60,840 nucleotides of DNA. Source: Actinomycetota bacterium. GTDB lineage: Bacteria > Actinomycetota > Actinomycetes > S36-B12 > CAIYMF01. Each line of letters opens with the position of its first letter. Position 1 is the stretch's first letter. A program made the position numbers and the translations under genes. The stretch lies in the NCBI GenBank assembly GCA_009697815.1, contig WLRQ01000011.1, positions 1 to 60,840 on the forward strand. The letters are read 5' to 3'. The notes beneath the pieces are model-generated. The model had not been told where the DNA came from and made no database searches. It saw nothing but the letters and a program-made list of their open reading frames with translations. This document shows positions 16,029 through 24,924 of this stretch, piece after piece.

Positions 16029-16802
16029 ATGCCAGAGCAAGGCCCGACCGAGGCCGGCGCAACCCAGACCGTGGTGGCCATGGCGCCCATCAGGGCGCCT
16101 AAGGCTGCGGACGTCCTGGCCGACGACTTGCGCGAGCGCATCCTGCGCGGAGCGTTCCCACCAGGCACTGCCCTGCCACCCGAGCGTGAACTCGTCACGC
16201 AGACCCACATGAGCCGCACCACGGTGCGCGAGGCGCTGCGCATCCTCGAGGTACAGGGGCTCGTCCGGATCAAGACTGGTAGGGCCGGAGGTGCCTTCGT
16301 CCAGACCCCCGGACAGGAGTCGGTTGCCAGCACGGTCAACTTGCTCATTCGGGGACGCCAGATCCGGCTCGCGGCGCTGCTCGAGACCCGCGAAGCGATC
16401 GAGCCCTCGTGTGCGCAGTTGGCTGCGCGATACCGCACCGACGAAGACCTTGCCCGGCTCGACGCCGCCAATGTGGCCATCGCCGCGGACGGTTCGCTCG
16501 CCGAATTCCTGCAGGCCAACGTCGACTGGCACATGGCAGTGGCCCTCGCCAGCCACAACGAGTTGCTCACCGGCGTGATGCTCGCACTGTCGCGGTCCAT
16601 CTACTCCGCCACCGACAACCAGGGCTTCATCGACGCGATGGTGCGCGATGTCACGGTCAGGGCGCACACCGGGGTCACCAACGCGATCCGCGCACAGGAT
16701 GCCGACGCCGCCGTACGTCGGATGAAGCGGCATGTGCACGGGTACGCCGAGGCGGTCGTCGAGGTGGAGTCACGGACGACAATCGAGATGCCGGTCGACT
16801 GA
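16029..16802 (+). CDS. GntR-family transcriptional regulator (FadR/FCD subfamily)
   Basis: A 257-residue regulator starting at ATG 16029 behind GAGGCGAG. A longer frame upstream would include the operator and is rejected. The N-terminal winged helix (about residues 20-90) contains LPPERELVTQTHMSRTTVRE and ALRILEVQGLVRIKTG, the GntR signature. Residues about 100-240 form an FCD-type all-helical effector domain, with metal-ligand-like acidic and His residues (DWHMAVALASHN, and H-x-Y near the end). FadR-type members bind TGGTCNGACCA-like operators, often respond to acyl-CoA or carboxylates, and many repress. Six such sites lie between 5.4 and 18.1 kb, one in its own promoter. Confidence 0.9.
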   Translation: MPEQGPTEAGATQTVVAMAPIRAPKAADVLADDLRERILRGAFPPGTALPPERELVTQTHMSRTTVREALRILEVQGLVRIKTGRAGGAFVQTPGQESVASTVNLLIRGRQIRLAALLETREAIEPSCAQLAARYRTDEDLARLDAANVAIAADGSLAEFLQANVDWHMAVALASHNELLTGVMLALSRSIYSATDNQGFIDAMVRDVTVRAHTGVTNAIRAQDADAAVRRMKRHVHGYAEAVVEVESRTTIEMPVD

Positions 16803-16868
16803 GGACGCGGGCCACCCCGGGATCGCGAGAGCCGCGAGGTCTGCGGGGCCGGACAGGGACGGATCACC

Positions 16869-18041
16869 TCATCCCCTCGGCATTCCCAGGATGCGTTCGG
16901 CCACGATATTGCGCTGGATGAACGTGGAGCCTCCGGCAATCGCCGACCCACGCGACTGATTGGCCAGTCGAAGCCACCGCTGGGCGGCCGCACCGTCGTC
17001 ATCGAGATCGAACTGGTCGGCGAGGGGCTCGAGCGAGAGCCGGAAGTCGGCGAGGTCATCCACAAGGGGGCAGAAGTACAACTTGCCGATCGAGGCCACG
17101 GGCCCCGGAGTCGCACCTGCGGCCACCGCAGTGATGACCCGCTGGCCGATCAACCGGTGCACCAACGCGCGAGCCCACAGATCGGCGACGTGCTGGCGGA
17201 TGCTCGGGTCGGCGCCGAGGGGGTGTCCGTCATCATCGGTCATGGCGCGCACATCGGCGATGATGTCGCCGATCGCCTTGGTGGTATTGACCCGCCCAGT
17301 GGCGATCGCGACGCGCTCGAACGCCAGAGTGCCCATCGCCACGCGCCAGCCGTCGTCGACCTCACCCACGACGGCGTCGTCGGACAGGAAGACATTGTCG
17401 AGGTACACCTCGTTGAACTCGGCCTCGCCGAGCATGTGGCGCAGTGGACGAACCGTGACACCGACACTGTCCATCGGCATGAGGAAGAAGGTGATTCCCG
17501 AGTGACGTGGGCCGCCGGTGCGGGCCAACAGGATCGCGTGCGCGGCAATCTGTGCGCGGCTCGTCCAGATCTTCTGGCCCTGGATCCGCCACCCGCCCTC
17601 GACCTTGGTGGCCTTGGTGCGCAGTGAGGCGAGGTCGGAGCCGGAGTCGGGCTCGGAGAAGAGCTGGCACCAGATCTCCTCACCCGTGAGGATCGGACGC
17701 AGGTAGCGCGACCGCTGCTGATCAGACCCGAAGGCTGCGATCGTGGGCCCTGAGAAGTCCTCGCCGATCATGTTGAGGCGATCGGGGGCACCGGCGTCGT
17801 CGCACTCCTGGGCGAAGACCGCGCGCATCCGCTCGTCAAGCCCCTGGCCACCGTGCTCAACCGGCCAGGTGAGGCCGGCGTATCCCGCCTCGACGAGCAT
17901 CGACTGCCACCGTCGCCAGAATGCGGCGCGTTCGAGGAGGTCGTCGGGCTGGGGCCAGGGCAGGGTGGGTAATGAGCGCGCCAGAAACTCGCGCGCACCT
18001 GCGCGGAACGTCGCCTCGTCGGCAGCGTCGGAGAGATCCAT
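16869..18041 (-). CDS. Acyl-CoA dehydrogenase
   Basis: A 390-residue acyl-CoA dehydrogenase from ATG 18041. Conserved blocks are GLTWPVEHGGQGLD, WCQLFSEPDSGSDLASLRTK, GWRIQGQKIWTSRAQIA, and a C-terminal GSAIAGGSTFIQRNIVAERI instead of the glutamate-bearing loop of medium-chain enzymes. This is the alpha-subunit-like form common in actinobacterial FadE pairs, so pairing with 14854-15933 is plausible. It is transcribed divergently from the MaoC pair, with operator site 6 in the 81-bp gap. An upstream GTG GTG could add two or three residues. Confidence 0.88.
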   Translation of the reverse strand: MDLSDAADEATFRAGAREFLARSLPTLPWPQPDDLLERAAFWRRWQSMLVEAGYAGLTWPVEHGGQGLDERMRAVFAQECDDAGAPDRLNMIGEDFSGPTIAAFGSDQQRSRYLRPILTGEEIWCQLFSEPDSGSDLASLRTKATKVEGGWRIQGQKIWTSRAQIAAHAILLARTGGPRHSGITFFLMPMDSVGVTVRPLRHMLGEAEFNEVYLDNVFLSDDAVVGEVDDGWRVAMGTLAFERVAIATGRVNTTKAIGDIIADVRAMTDDDGHPLGADPSIRQHVADLWARALVHRLIGQRVITAVAAGATPGPVASIGKLYFCPLVDDLADFRLSLEPLADQFDLDDDGAAAQRWLRLANQSRGSAIAGGSTFIQRNIVAERILGMPRG

Positions 18042-18051
18042 GGTCACCACC

Positions 18052-18091
18052 TTGTCCGGTTCGCAACGGAACACTACATTAGGTCTGACCA
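18052..18091 (+). promoter_or_regulatory. Promoter with FadR/GntR-type operator, site 6 (MaoC pair and dehydrogenase)
   Basis: TTGTCC (18052-18057), 17 bp, TACATT (18075-18080), followed directly by AGGTCTGACCA (18081-18091), one mismatch from TGGTCNGACCA and flanked by TT and AA. The geometry matches site 3: -10, then operator at the start point. The divergent dehydrogenase begins 40 nt from the site. Confidence 0.75.
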
Positions 18092-18122
18092 AATGTGGGA
18101 GCCTCGTGAGGCAGGGTGAGCC

Positions 18123-18587
18123 GTGACCGAGAGCAGACCCGAGACCGGTCTGGTGGGAACCGTGATCGATACGCTGACCCTCGACATCGAGTGCGGCAAG
18201 ATCGCCGAGTTCGCCCGGGCCACCCACGCCCTCGATCCCGTGCACCGCGATCGCGCGGCAGCCGGTGACAGAGGGCTCGACGCCATCGCCGCCACCGCCA
18301 CCCACGTGGTGGCCGCAGGCCACCAGCGAGATCCCGCGGCAGTGCTCGAGGTGCTCGGCCTTGATCTGACCCGCGTCGTCGTCGGCTCCACCTCGTGGGA
18401 GTACTCGCGCCCCGTTGTCGCCGGGATGTCACTCACGGCCAGGCGCGTGGTGCTCGCCGACGAGATGCGCACCGGCGGACGCTCCGGCGCTATGCGCCTG
18501 ATCACTCTCGAGACCACCTTCACCGAGGCCGACGGCGATGTCGTGGTTCGCCAGCGCGAGGTCCTGATCGAGCGGGGGACGACGTGA
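18123..18587 (+). CDS. MaoC-like (FAS1-type) dehydratase subunit, N-terminal type
   Basis: A 154-residue hot-dog-fold protein from GTG 18123. It resembles the N-terminal half of double-hot-dog (R)-specific enoyl-CoA hydratases: an N-terminal strand-helix followed by GSTSWEYSRPVVAGMSLTARR and a final strand. It lacks the D-x-N-P-x-H hydratase motif, which its partner at 18584 supplies. The start of that partner overlaps this stop by 3 nt (GTGA), as for heteromeric MaoC hydratases such as mycobacterial HadAB or ChsH1-ChsH2. Probable role: a non-catalytic or substrate-binding subunit of an enoyl-CoA hydratase acting in this pathway. Confidence 0.75.
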   Translation: MTESRPETGLVGTVIDTLTLDIECGKIAEFARATHALDPVHRDRAAAGDRGLDAIAATATHVVAAGHQRDPAAVLEVLGLDLTRVVVGSTSWEYSRPVVAGMSLTARRVVLADEMRTGGRSGAMRLITLETTFTEADGDVVVRQREVLIERGTT

Positions 18588-19003
18588 GAGCGCCCCGCAC
18601 TACGGCAGTCGGCGAGCACCCCGAGCCCCGCACGATCGGGCCCATCACCCAAACCGACATCGTGCGTTTCGCCGGTGCGGGTGGCGATTTCAACCCGCTG
18701 CATCATGACCCCGCGCGAGCCGCGGCTGCCGGATTCGACCGACCTATCGCCATGGGCCAGTTCACGGCGGGCCTACTCGCCGCGTGGCTCACCGACACGT
18801 TCGGTGTCGAGTACCTACGCAGCCTTGAGGTGCGGTTCACCGCGCCGCTGTTCATCGGCGATGTCGTCGAACTCTCCGGACACGTGCTCGAGATCGCGAC
18901 ACCAGAGGGAGCTCCCGCCCTGGCCACCATCGAACTCGCGGCAACGCGCAGCGGCGAACCGGTCGTGAAGGGCCGGGCCACCGTGGTGATCACGACCGCC
19001 TGA
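18584..19003 (+). CDS. MaoC-like enoyl-CoA hydratase, catalytic subunit
   Basis: A 139-residue hot-dog protein. Its GTG start at 18584 overlaps the stop of the preceding subunit. The catalytic motif is DFNPLHHDPARAAAAGF followed by IAMGQFTAGLLAAWL, the Asp-His pair of (R)-hydratases. With the preceding subunit it should form a heteromeric hydratase for a bulky enoyl-CoA. It ends 47 bp from the convergent aldehyde dehydrogenase. Confidence 0.83.
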   Translation: MRAPRTTAVGEHPEPRTIGPITQTDIVRFAGAGGDFNPLHHDPARAAAAGFDRPIAMGQFTAGLLAAWLTDTFGVEYLRSLEVRFTAPLFIGDVVELSGHVLEIATPEGAPALATIELAATRSGEPVVKGRATVVITTA

Positions 19004-19050
19004 CCTAGGCCCGCTTGGGGACGGCCAGGTGGGCGACCACCCGATCGCCG

Positions 19051-20586
19051 CTACTTCGACGGCGCCGGTGGGATCGAGAACGGATCGCGGCTGATACCCG
19101 CGGTGTCGACCCACACCGACTTCACGTGAGTGAAGTCGAGTACTGCTGCAGCACCGTTTTCGCGTCCGAACCCGCTCTGGCCGACTCCGCCGAAGGGTAC
19201 GTGCGGGGAGGTATTGCGGTAGCAGTTGAGCCAGACCACCCCTGCCCGGATCCCGCGCGCCATGCGGTGTCCGCGCTGGATGTCTTTGGTCCAGACACCG
19301 CTCGCGAGACCGAAGATGGTGTCGTTGGCCAAGGTCAGCGCCTCGTCCTCGGTGTCGAAGGGGATCACCACGAGAACCGGCCCGAACACCTCGTCGCGAG
19401 CGAGCCGCATGTCGGGGGTGACGTCGGAGAAGATCGTCGGGCGGAAGAAGTAGCCCTCGTCGAGCCCCGAACCGCTTGCGCGTCCACCTCCGGTGACGAG
19501 GGTGGCACCCTCGCGCACGGCACTGTCGGTGAGGTCCTGCACCCGCGCGAGCTGCACCGCGCTCACGAGCGGGCCCATCTCGGTGAGCGGATCCATCTGG
19601 TCGCCGAGGACGATCCGCTCCACGCGCTCCTTGAGCCGGGCGACGAGCTCGTCGTGGACAGACCGCTCGACGAGCAGCCGCCCGCCCGCGATGCACATCT
19701 GCCCGGACGAGGCGAAGACACCCGCGATGACCCCGTTGGCCGCTGCGCCGAGATCAGCATCGGCGAAGACGATGTTCGGCGACTTCCCACCGAGCTCAAG
19801 GGTGACTTCGGCGACGTGATCAGCCGCGTCCTTCATCACACTTGAGCCCACCGCGGTGGATCCGGTGAAGGACACCTTGTTGACCTTCGGGTGCCGGGCG
19901 AGGGCACTACCCGCCGGGAGCCCCGGACCGGTAAGCACGTTGAACGCACCGGCAGGGAAGCCCGCCTCCTCGACGAGCTCGGCGAAGGCGAGGGTAGACG
20001 CCGGGGTCTGGTCGGCAGTCTTGATCACCACGGCACAGCCGGCCGCGAGGGCCGGAGCCACCTTCATCACCATGATCATGATGGGGTTGTTCCAGGGCAC
20101 GATCGCCGCGACAACCCCCACCGGCTCGCGCACGGTGTAGACGAGCATGGTCGGGTCTTCCACCGGAAGCGTCTCGCCCGCGAGCTTGTCCGCGAGACCG
20201 GAGTAGTAACGCAACCACACCGGAACCTGGCTCATGACCGCGCGCGTCTCGCGGATCAGCTTGCCGTTGTCCATCGACTCGATCGAGGCCAGGCGCTCAC
20301 CGTCGCGCTCAACGAGATCCGCGAGACGAGCGAGCAAACGGCCGCGCATGCTGCCGCTGACACGTCCCCACTCACCCGACATCGCCGACGCCGCAGCCTC
20401 GACCGCCGCGTCGACATCCGCGGCGTCTGCGGATGGGGCGTGTACCCATTCGCGGCCCGAGCACGGGTCGATCGAGCCGAGCATCTCGCCCGACTCGGCC
20501 GCAACCCAGGACCCGCCGATGAACATGCGGAGCTCACGACCCGCGTCGAGTTCCTCTCGCCCGTAACGAACCTGGGAGGTCGTCAC
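19051..20586 (-). CDS. NAD(P)-dependent aldehyde dehydrogenase
   Basis: A 511-residue ALDH with PWNNPIM (164-170), Lys189 in VVIKTADQTP, general base Glu264 in LELGGKSPN, nucleophile Cys298 in SSGQMCIAGG and DEVFGPVLVV. The GTG start overlaps the stop of the upstream SDR (GTGA at 20583-20586), making it the last gene of a five-gene minus-strand operon with ADH, LLM monooxygenase and two SDRs. Within that set it likely oxidises a terpenoid or alicyclic aldehyde to the acid. It differs clearly from the ALDH at 2733-4184, so it is not a recent duplicate. Confidence 0.88.
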   Translation of the reverse strand: MTTSQVRYGREELDAGRELRMFIGGSWVAAESGEMLGSIDPCSGREWVHAPSADAADVDAAVEAAASAMSGEWGRVSGSMRGRLLARLADLVERDGERLASIESMDNGKLIRETRAVMSQVPVWLRYYSGLADKLAGETLPVEDPTMLVYTVREPVGVVAAIVPWNNPIMIMVMKVAPALAAGCAVVIKTADQTPASTLAFAELVEEAGFPAGAFNVLTGPGLPAGSALARHPKVNKVSFTGSTAVGSSVMKDAADHVAEVTLELGGKSPNIVFADADLGAAANGVIAGVFASSGQMCIAGGRLLVERSVHDELVARLKERVERIVLGDQMDPLTEMGPLVSAVQLARVQDLTDSAVREGATLVTGGGRASGSGLDEGYFFRPTIFSDVTPDMRLARDEVFGPVLVVIPFDTEDEALTLANDTIFGLASGVWTKDIQRGHRMARGIRAGVVWLNCYRNTSPHVPFGGVGQSGFGRENGAAAVLDFTHVKSVWVDTAGISRDPFSIPPAPSK

Positions 20587-21422
20587 CCGCGTCGGTCGGC
20601 CACGATGGAGGCCGACGCCGATGCGCCGCCGTCGACGGGAATCAGCGCGCCAGTGATGAACCGCGACTCATCCGAGGCAAGGAACGCCACCACATTGGCG
20701 ATGTCCTGAGTTTCGCCGATGTAGGCGGTGAGGTGGTGACGCTCATAGATCGGCCAGAACTCCACCGGCATGTACTTCTGGTTATTCAGGGTGTTGATGA
20801 GCGAAGGAGCGATCGCGTTGCAGCGGATTCCCTGCTTGCCGTACTGGACCGCCACCATCCTGGTGAGCTGGATGATCGCCGCCTTGGAGATGCCGTAGGC
20901 GGTGAGGGTTGTCTCGCCAAGCATCCCGCTGACGGAGGCCATGTTGACGATGCTTCCGGCCCCGAGTTTGAGCATCTCGGGGATGACGTACTTGCAGCAG
21001 AGGAAGGGCGCGGTGACGTTGCCACGCATCGTCGCCTCGAACGTGTCGAGCCCGACTCCCACGAGGTCGGGGTCGAATGCGGTGAGCTCGAGGTCGGCGG
21101 CGTTGTTGTCGAGGAAGTCGATGCGCCCGTAGTCGGCTACGACCTTGGCGACGAGCTCCTTGACCTGCTCCTCATCGCGCACGTCGGTGGGGATCGACAC
21201 GACCTCGCGGCCTCCGCGCGATGCTTCTTCCTGCACCATCGCAGCCCGCTCGACATTGAGATCGGCGATAATCACGACCGCGCCTCGGCGCGACAGGGTG
21301 TGAACAACAGCCTCGCCCATTCCGTTCGCACCGCCGGTGACGATTGCCACGCGACCGTCGAAGGTGGAGATGTCCGAGAACCCGCCAGCGGGGTTCCTCG
21401 CGAAGCGCTCCTGGGCGTCCAT
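20583..21422 (-). CDS. SDR-family oxidoreductase
   Basis: A 279-residue SDR with VTGGANGMGEAVV (28-40) and Ser163-Tyr176-Lys180. An N-terminal extension of about 20 residues precedes the Rossmann core. The usual NNAG is changed to NNAAD (106-110), and an extra segment (LELTAFDPDLVGVGLD) follows, a variation seen in some actinobacterial dehydrogenases. It starts 2 nt after the carveol-dehydrogenase-like gene, and its stop overlaps the ALDH start. A secondary alcohol or hydroxyacyl-CoA is a likely substrate class, but the exact reaction cannot be named. Confidence 0.78.
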   Translation of the reverse strand: MDAQERFARNPAGGFSDISTFDGRVAIVTGGANGMGEAVVHTLSRRGAVVIIADLNVERAAMVQEEASRGGREVVSIPTDVRDEEQVKELVAKVVADYGRIDFLDNNAADLELTAFDPDLVGVGLDTFEATMRGNVTAPFLCCKYVIPEMLKLGAGSIVNMASVSGMLGETTLTAYGISKAAIIQLTRMVAVQYGKQGIRCNAIAPSLINTLNNQKYMPVEFWPIYERHHLTAYIGETQDIANVVAFLASDESRFITGALIPVDGGASASASIVADRRG

Positions 21423-21424
21423 GA

Positions 21425-22258
21425 TCAGCCGACCTTGACGCAGATGCCGGCGTCGACGGTGAGCGTGGTGCCCGAGATGTAACGCGCCTCGTCGGAGGCC
21501 AGGAACAGCACGGCGTTGGAGACGTCCACGGGCTCGACCCACGGAACCGGGATGAGGTTCATATTGCGGGACACCTCGACGATGTCGGCCTTCACCGGCG
21601 ACTCGAGATCCGGCCGGAACATCTTGTAGATCTCCTCGTGCATGATCATCGGAGTGTCGACCTGGGTGGGGTGGATGCTGTTGCAGCGGATGTTGTACTG
21701 CCCGAGCTCATTGGTGAGCGCGCGCATCAGACCCACGACACCGTGCTTGGCCGAGACGTAGTGCGCGAGATTCGCCGGGGCGATCAAGCCCGCACCCGAG
21801 CTGATCAGCACAATCGAGCCGGACTTCTGGGCCATGAGGTAAGGGGTCACGGCCTTCGTGGTCTTCCAGACACCGGTGAGATTGATGTCGATCATCTCGT
21901 CCCAGGCGTCCTCGGAGATCTCGTGCGCCGCGGCGTAGCTCGCGATGCCAGCGTTGGCGACGACGATGTCGAGCCCACCGAGTTCGGCGATCCCGCCCGC
22001 CACCGCGGCGTCGAGGGCCTTGCTGTCGCGGACGTCCGCAACCGCGGTGTAGGCCCTGCGCCCGAGGGCGCGCACCATCGCGGCGGTCTCCTCGAGATCC
22101 TCGAGGGTCGACATGGGGTAGGTGACGCTGCCGACGGGGGCGCAGATATCGGTGGCAATGATGTCGGCGCCCTCCTCCGCGAGTCGCACCGCGTGGCTAC
22201 GACCCTGGCCTCGGCCAGCCCCGGTGATGAAGGCGACCTTTCCCTCGACACGACCCAT
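21425..22258 (-). CDS. Carveol-dehydrogenase-like SDR, mycofactocin-coupled type
   Basis: A 277-residue SDR that opens with MGRVEGKVAFITGAGRGQGR, the signature of the SDR subfamily with non-exchangeable nicotinamide that is thought to pass electrons to mycofactocin. Similarity to carveol dehydrogenase LimC of Rhodococcus runs through SHAVRLAEEGADIIATDI, ISSGAGLIAPANLAHYVSAK (Ser154, Tyr167, Lys171) and IHPTQVDTPMI. It is encoded with a limonene-monooxygenase-like protein and a Baeyer-Villiger enzyme, as expected for cyclic terpenol oxidation. If the assignment is right, the genome should also carry the mft biosynthetic genes; none is in this window. Confidence 0.82.
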   Translation of the reverse strand: MGRVEGKVAFITGAGRGQGRSHAVRLAEEGADIIATDICAPVGSVTYPMSTLEDLEETAAMVRALGRRAYTAVADVRDSKALDAAVAGGIAELGGLDIVVANAGIASYAAAHEISEDAWDEMIDINLTGVWKTTKAVTPYLMAQKSGSIVLISSGAGLIAPANLAHYVSAKHGVVGLMRALTNELGQYNIRCNSIHPTQVDTPMIMHEEIYKMFRPDLESPVKADIVEVSRNMNLIPVPWVEPVDVSNAVLFLASDEARYISGTTLTVDAGICVKVG

Positions 22259-22307
22259 GACTGACTCCTCGCTCGTAGGACTGATTTTGGAAGGGTGGGA
22301 CGACCAA

Positions 22308-23468
22308 CTAGCTCTTGGCGGCTGCGTCTGCCGCCTTCTCTGCTGCGTACTCGGCACGTGCCTTGTCGTGCGCCGCAAGCAGCCGCTCGCCGGACTTGCC
22401 GAACTGCTTCATCGAGGCGACGGCGTCGGTGCGCGCCTTCACCTGGCCGGTGAAGTGCGGGAACACCTCGCGAGCGAGAAGTTCAAAGGAGTCACGGGTG
22501 TGCTGGGGATTGGCGATCTCGGTGTTGCCGATGATGATCGAGCCGAGGCCGCCGGACTTCTCCTGGATGGTCTCGATCCGCTCGCGGGCCATCTCCGGCG
22601 TGCCGATGACGAAGATGGTCTTGTTCATCTCGTCGATAAGGCCGTCGAAGTCGTCGGGGTCGGTGGCGGCCAGCGGAAGGATGTTGGCCATGTAGCGGAC
22701 CCAGTCCTGAAGACCCCAGCGAACCTGCGCGCGGGCCTCCTTCTCGGTCTCGGCGATGTGCATCATGTGGAGGGCGCTCCAGCGGTTGCGGTCGACGGTC
22801 TTGCCGTACCGCACGGCCGATTCTTCGGCGATTGCCCAAGTCTCGGCGATCGGATTTCCCTCGGTGGCGCCCATGACGCCGAACTGGAAGATCCCGACGC
22901 CGTACTTGCCGGCGAGGCGGGGGCCCGAGGGTGACATCTGCGCAGCGACGCGGATATCGATGGTGCCGTTGTAGGGCCGCAGGTGCAGCTGGGCGTCATT
23001 GATCTCGAACCAGTCGGTCTTGCGGGTGACGGGGCCGTCGTACTCAAGCAGGGCCATGATCGCCTCGAGCGCCTCGTCGGTCATGCGACGCTGCTCGAGC
23101 GGGTCGATGCCGATGATGTGGGCGTCCTGGGCGAGTGAGCCGGCGCCGACACCCCAGATGAAGCGGCCCTTGACCAGGTGCGTCAGCTGCACGATGCGGT
23201 CCGCCAGGATGAACGGGTGGTGGTAGGGCAGCGAGTTGACGCCCGTGCCGAAGGTGATCTGGTTCGTGCGTCCCGCGGCCGCCGCGATCAGCAGCTCGGG
23301 CGAGCCGATGTTCTGCCAGCCGGTGGAGTGGTGCTCACCGATGAACACCTCGTCATAGCCGAGCCGGTCGAGGTGCTCGATGAGCAGGAGATCATCAGCG
23401 AACTGGGTCGAAGGATCCACCCACGGCTTGTGGTAGGGGAACAACTGGACCCCGAAACGAAGGCTCAC
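22308..23468 (-). CDS. LLM-class flavin-dependent monooxygenase, limonene 1,2-monooxygenase-like
   Basis: A 386-residue luciferase-fold flavoprotein. GTG 23468 is chosen because AAGAGGAGA lies 8 nt upstream; the ATG at 23486 would place that ribosome site inside the gene. Blocks shared with limonene 1,2-monooxygenase (LimB-type) proteins include YDEVFIGEHHS, LGTGV-like FGTGVNSLPYHHP, IDPLEQRRM, DAQLHLRPYN and SPSGPRLAGKYG. The C-terminal tail is alanine/lysine rich. Reduced flavin would come from a separate reductase, not seen here. The neighbouring LimC-like SDR supports oxidation of a cyclic terpene or ketone, but the substrate is inferred. Confidence 0.78.
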   Translation of the reverse strand: MSLRFGVQLFPYHKPWVDPSTQFADDLLLIEHLDRLGYDEVFIGEHHSTGWQNIGSPELLIAAAAGRTNQITFGTGVNSLPYHHPFILADRIVQLTHLVKGRFIWGVGAGSLAQDAHIIGIDPLEQRRMTDEALEAIMALLEYDGPVTRKTDWFEINDAQLHLRPYNGTIDIRVAAQMSPSGPRLAGKYGVGIFQFGVMGATEGNPIAETWAIAEESAVRYGKTVDRNRWSALHMMHIAETEKEARAQVRWGLQDWVRYMANILPLAATDPDDFDGLIDEMNKTIFVIGTPEMARERIETIQEKSGGLGSIIIGNTEIANPQHTRDSFELLAREVFPHFTGQVKARTDAVASMKQFGKSGERLLAAHDKARAEYAAEKAADAAAKS

Positions 23469-23642
23469 CGAACATCTCCTCTTCACGTGGAACTTCCTGG
23501 CCCGAATTGCTCGGGACAGTGATGCCGATCTGGTAGGGGCGGGCTAGGGCAGATCGACGCCGTCGCACACCTCGGGTGCCCAATCTAGGCGGTGCCCCGG
23601 GGTGCCACAACTGTCAATTCATCCAGTGGTTCCCGGCGCAGG

Positions 23643-24773
23643 CTAGGCGTTGCGGACGGTCAACCGCGGGTCGAGCACCGGCTTGATCTCACGCATGCTG
23701 CCCATCGACTCGAGCGCCTCGGTGACCTGGTGGAGGCCATAGCGGTTACCGAGCATGAGGCCCCAGTCGAACCGGTCGCGGAACTTGCCGAGGAACTCCA
23801 TGGCCTTGAAGTAGGAGTCGATGTCGCCGCTCATAGATCCGGTGAGGTGCAGACCGCGGGTGGTGACGCGGGACATGTCGATGGGCTGCGGACCGCCGCC
23901 CAGAGTGCCCGAAAGGACGTACCGGCCGTTGGCCCGCAACATCGCCACCCCCTCCGCCACGGCTCCGGGGGCACCCGAGACCTCAAGGGCGACACTCGGG
24001 CCGCCCCGTCCCGTGATCGCCGCGATGGCATCGCGCCGAGCTTCGGCCGTGGGGTACTCGGCGATCGAGATGGTGTGGGTGGCACCCCAGGCCTCGGCCA
24101 CGCGAAGGCGGTCGTCCGGAGCGCCCACCACGATGAGGTGCTTCGGGTTGAGGGTGGAGACGATCGCAGCGGAGAACAACCCGAGTGGCCCGGCTCCTTG
24201 GATCACGACCGAGTCCAGGAAGTCGATTCCGCCGGCGGCAGCCACCGTGTTGATCACCGTGCGCAAGGCGCAACTCCCGGCCGAGGCCCACTCACTGAGC
24301 ACGGCCTCATCAACCCGAAGTCGCTGCTGCCCCGGGAAGACGTAGCCGTACTCGGCGAAGGCGCCCACGAAGTGAGGCGGACGCTCAGCATTCGTCAGGC
24401 CCACGAACTTGCGCGCGGGGCACAGCCGAGGCTCGCGCTCGATCGTGCAGACGTAACAGTGCCCGCACGCCTCATTGGCCCATACGACCCGGTCGCCGAC
24501 CCGAAGGGAGTTGCCCAGGGAGTCGAGGTCGGCGCCGGACCCGAGCTCGACGATCTCGCCGACCATCTCGTGGCCGAGCACGAGCGGAAGGGGAAGTGTG
24601 TAGGTGGGGCCGAGGTGGTTGGCCCAGATGTGAAGGTCGCTGCCGCAGACGGTGGCTGCGTCGATCTTCACGACCAGTGCGCCCGGCTCGGCTCGGGGGA
24701 CCTCGAACTCCATCAACGTGAGCGGTTCGTTGAACCGTTCCAGCACTGCGGCGACGGCGGTGAGGGGAGCCAT
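23643..24773 (-). CDS. Zinc-dependent alcohol dehydrogenase (MDR family)
   Basis: A 376-residue medium-chain dehydrogenase. Catalytic zinc ligands are Cys43 (TVCGSDLH) and His68-Glu69 (GHEMVG). Structural zinc cysteines are at 103, 106, 109 and 118. The Rossmann loop is GAGPLGLFSA. The ATG at 24773 follows AGAGAGG. It is the first gene of the minus-strand operon through 19051 and diverges from the Baeyer-Villiger monooxygenase gene with a 151-bp gap. It likely oxidises a secondary alcohol to the ketone for that monooxygenase, or a primary alcohol for the downstream aldehyde dehydrogenase. Confidence 0.85.
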   Translation of the reverse strand: MAPLTAVAAVLERFNEPLTLMEFEVPRAEPGALVVKIDAATVCGSDLHIWANHLGPTYTLPLPLVLGHEMVGEIVELGSGADLDSLGNSLRVGDRVVWANEACGHCYVCTIEREPRLCPARKFVGLTNAERPPHFVGAFAEYGYVFPGQQRLRVDEAVLSEWASAGSCALRTVINTVAAAGGIDFLDSVVIQGAGPLGLFSAAIVSTLNPKHLIVVGAPDDRLRVAEAWGATHTISIAEYPTAEARRDAIAAITGRGGPSVALEVSGAPGAVAEGVAMLRANGRYVLSGTLGGGPQPIDMSRVTTRGLHLTGSMSGDIDSYFKAMEFLGKFRDRFDWGLMLGNRYGLHQVTEALESMGSMREIKPVLDPRLTVRNA

Positions 24774-24924
24774 GGACGACCTCTCTGAGTAGGGCTAGTG
24801 GAGCCGGCTCGATGCCAGGCCGCCCACGTGGAACCAGTCCGAAACTAACAGCCGAGCCGTCAACGTCGCTATTGCCATTATCGCTAGTTGCGTTTCCTGC
24901 GGGGAAGGCGTCAGGGTGAGGTAC

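Noticed and set aside
9383..19003. Steroid ring C/D degradation as the function of the island
   Set aside because: The IpdAB-type CoA-transferase pair and TetR-type KstR2 operators typical of that pathway are missing, while BadH/BadI-like proteins fit a simple alicyclic ring better.
22259..22307. A seventh FadR-type operator (TTGGAAGG...GACCAAC)
   Set aside because: The half-sites are too far apart and the centre does not fit TGGTCNGACCA within one or two mismatches.
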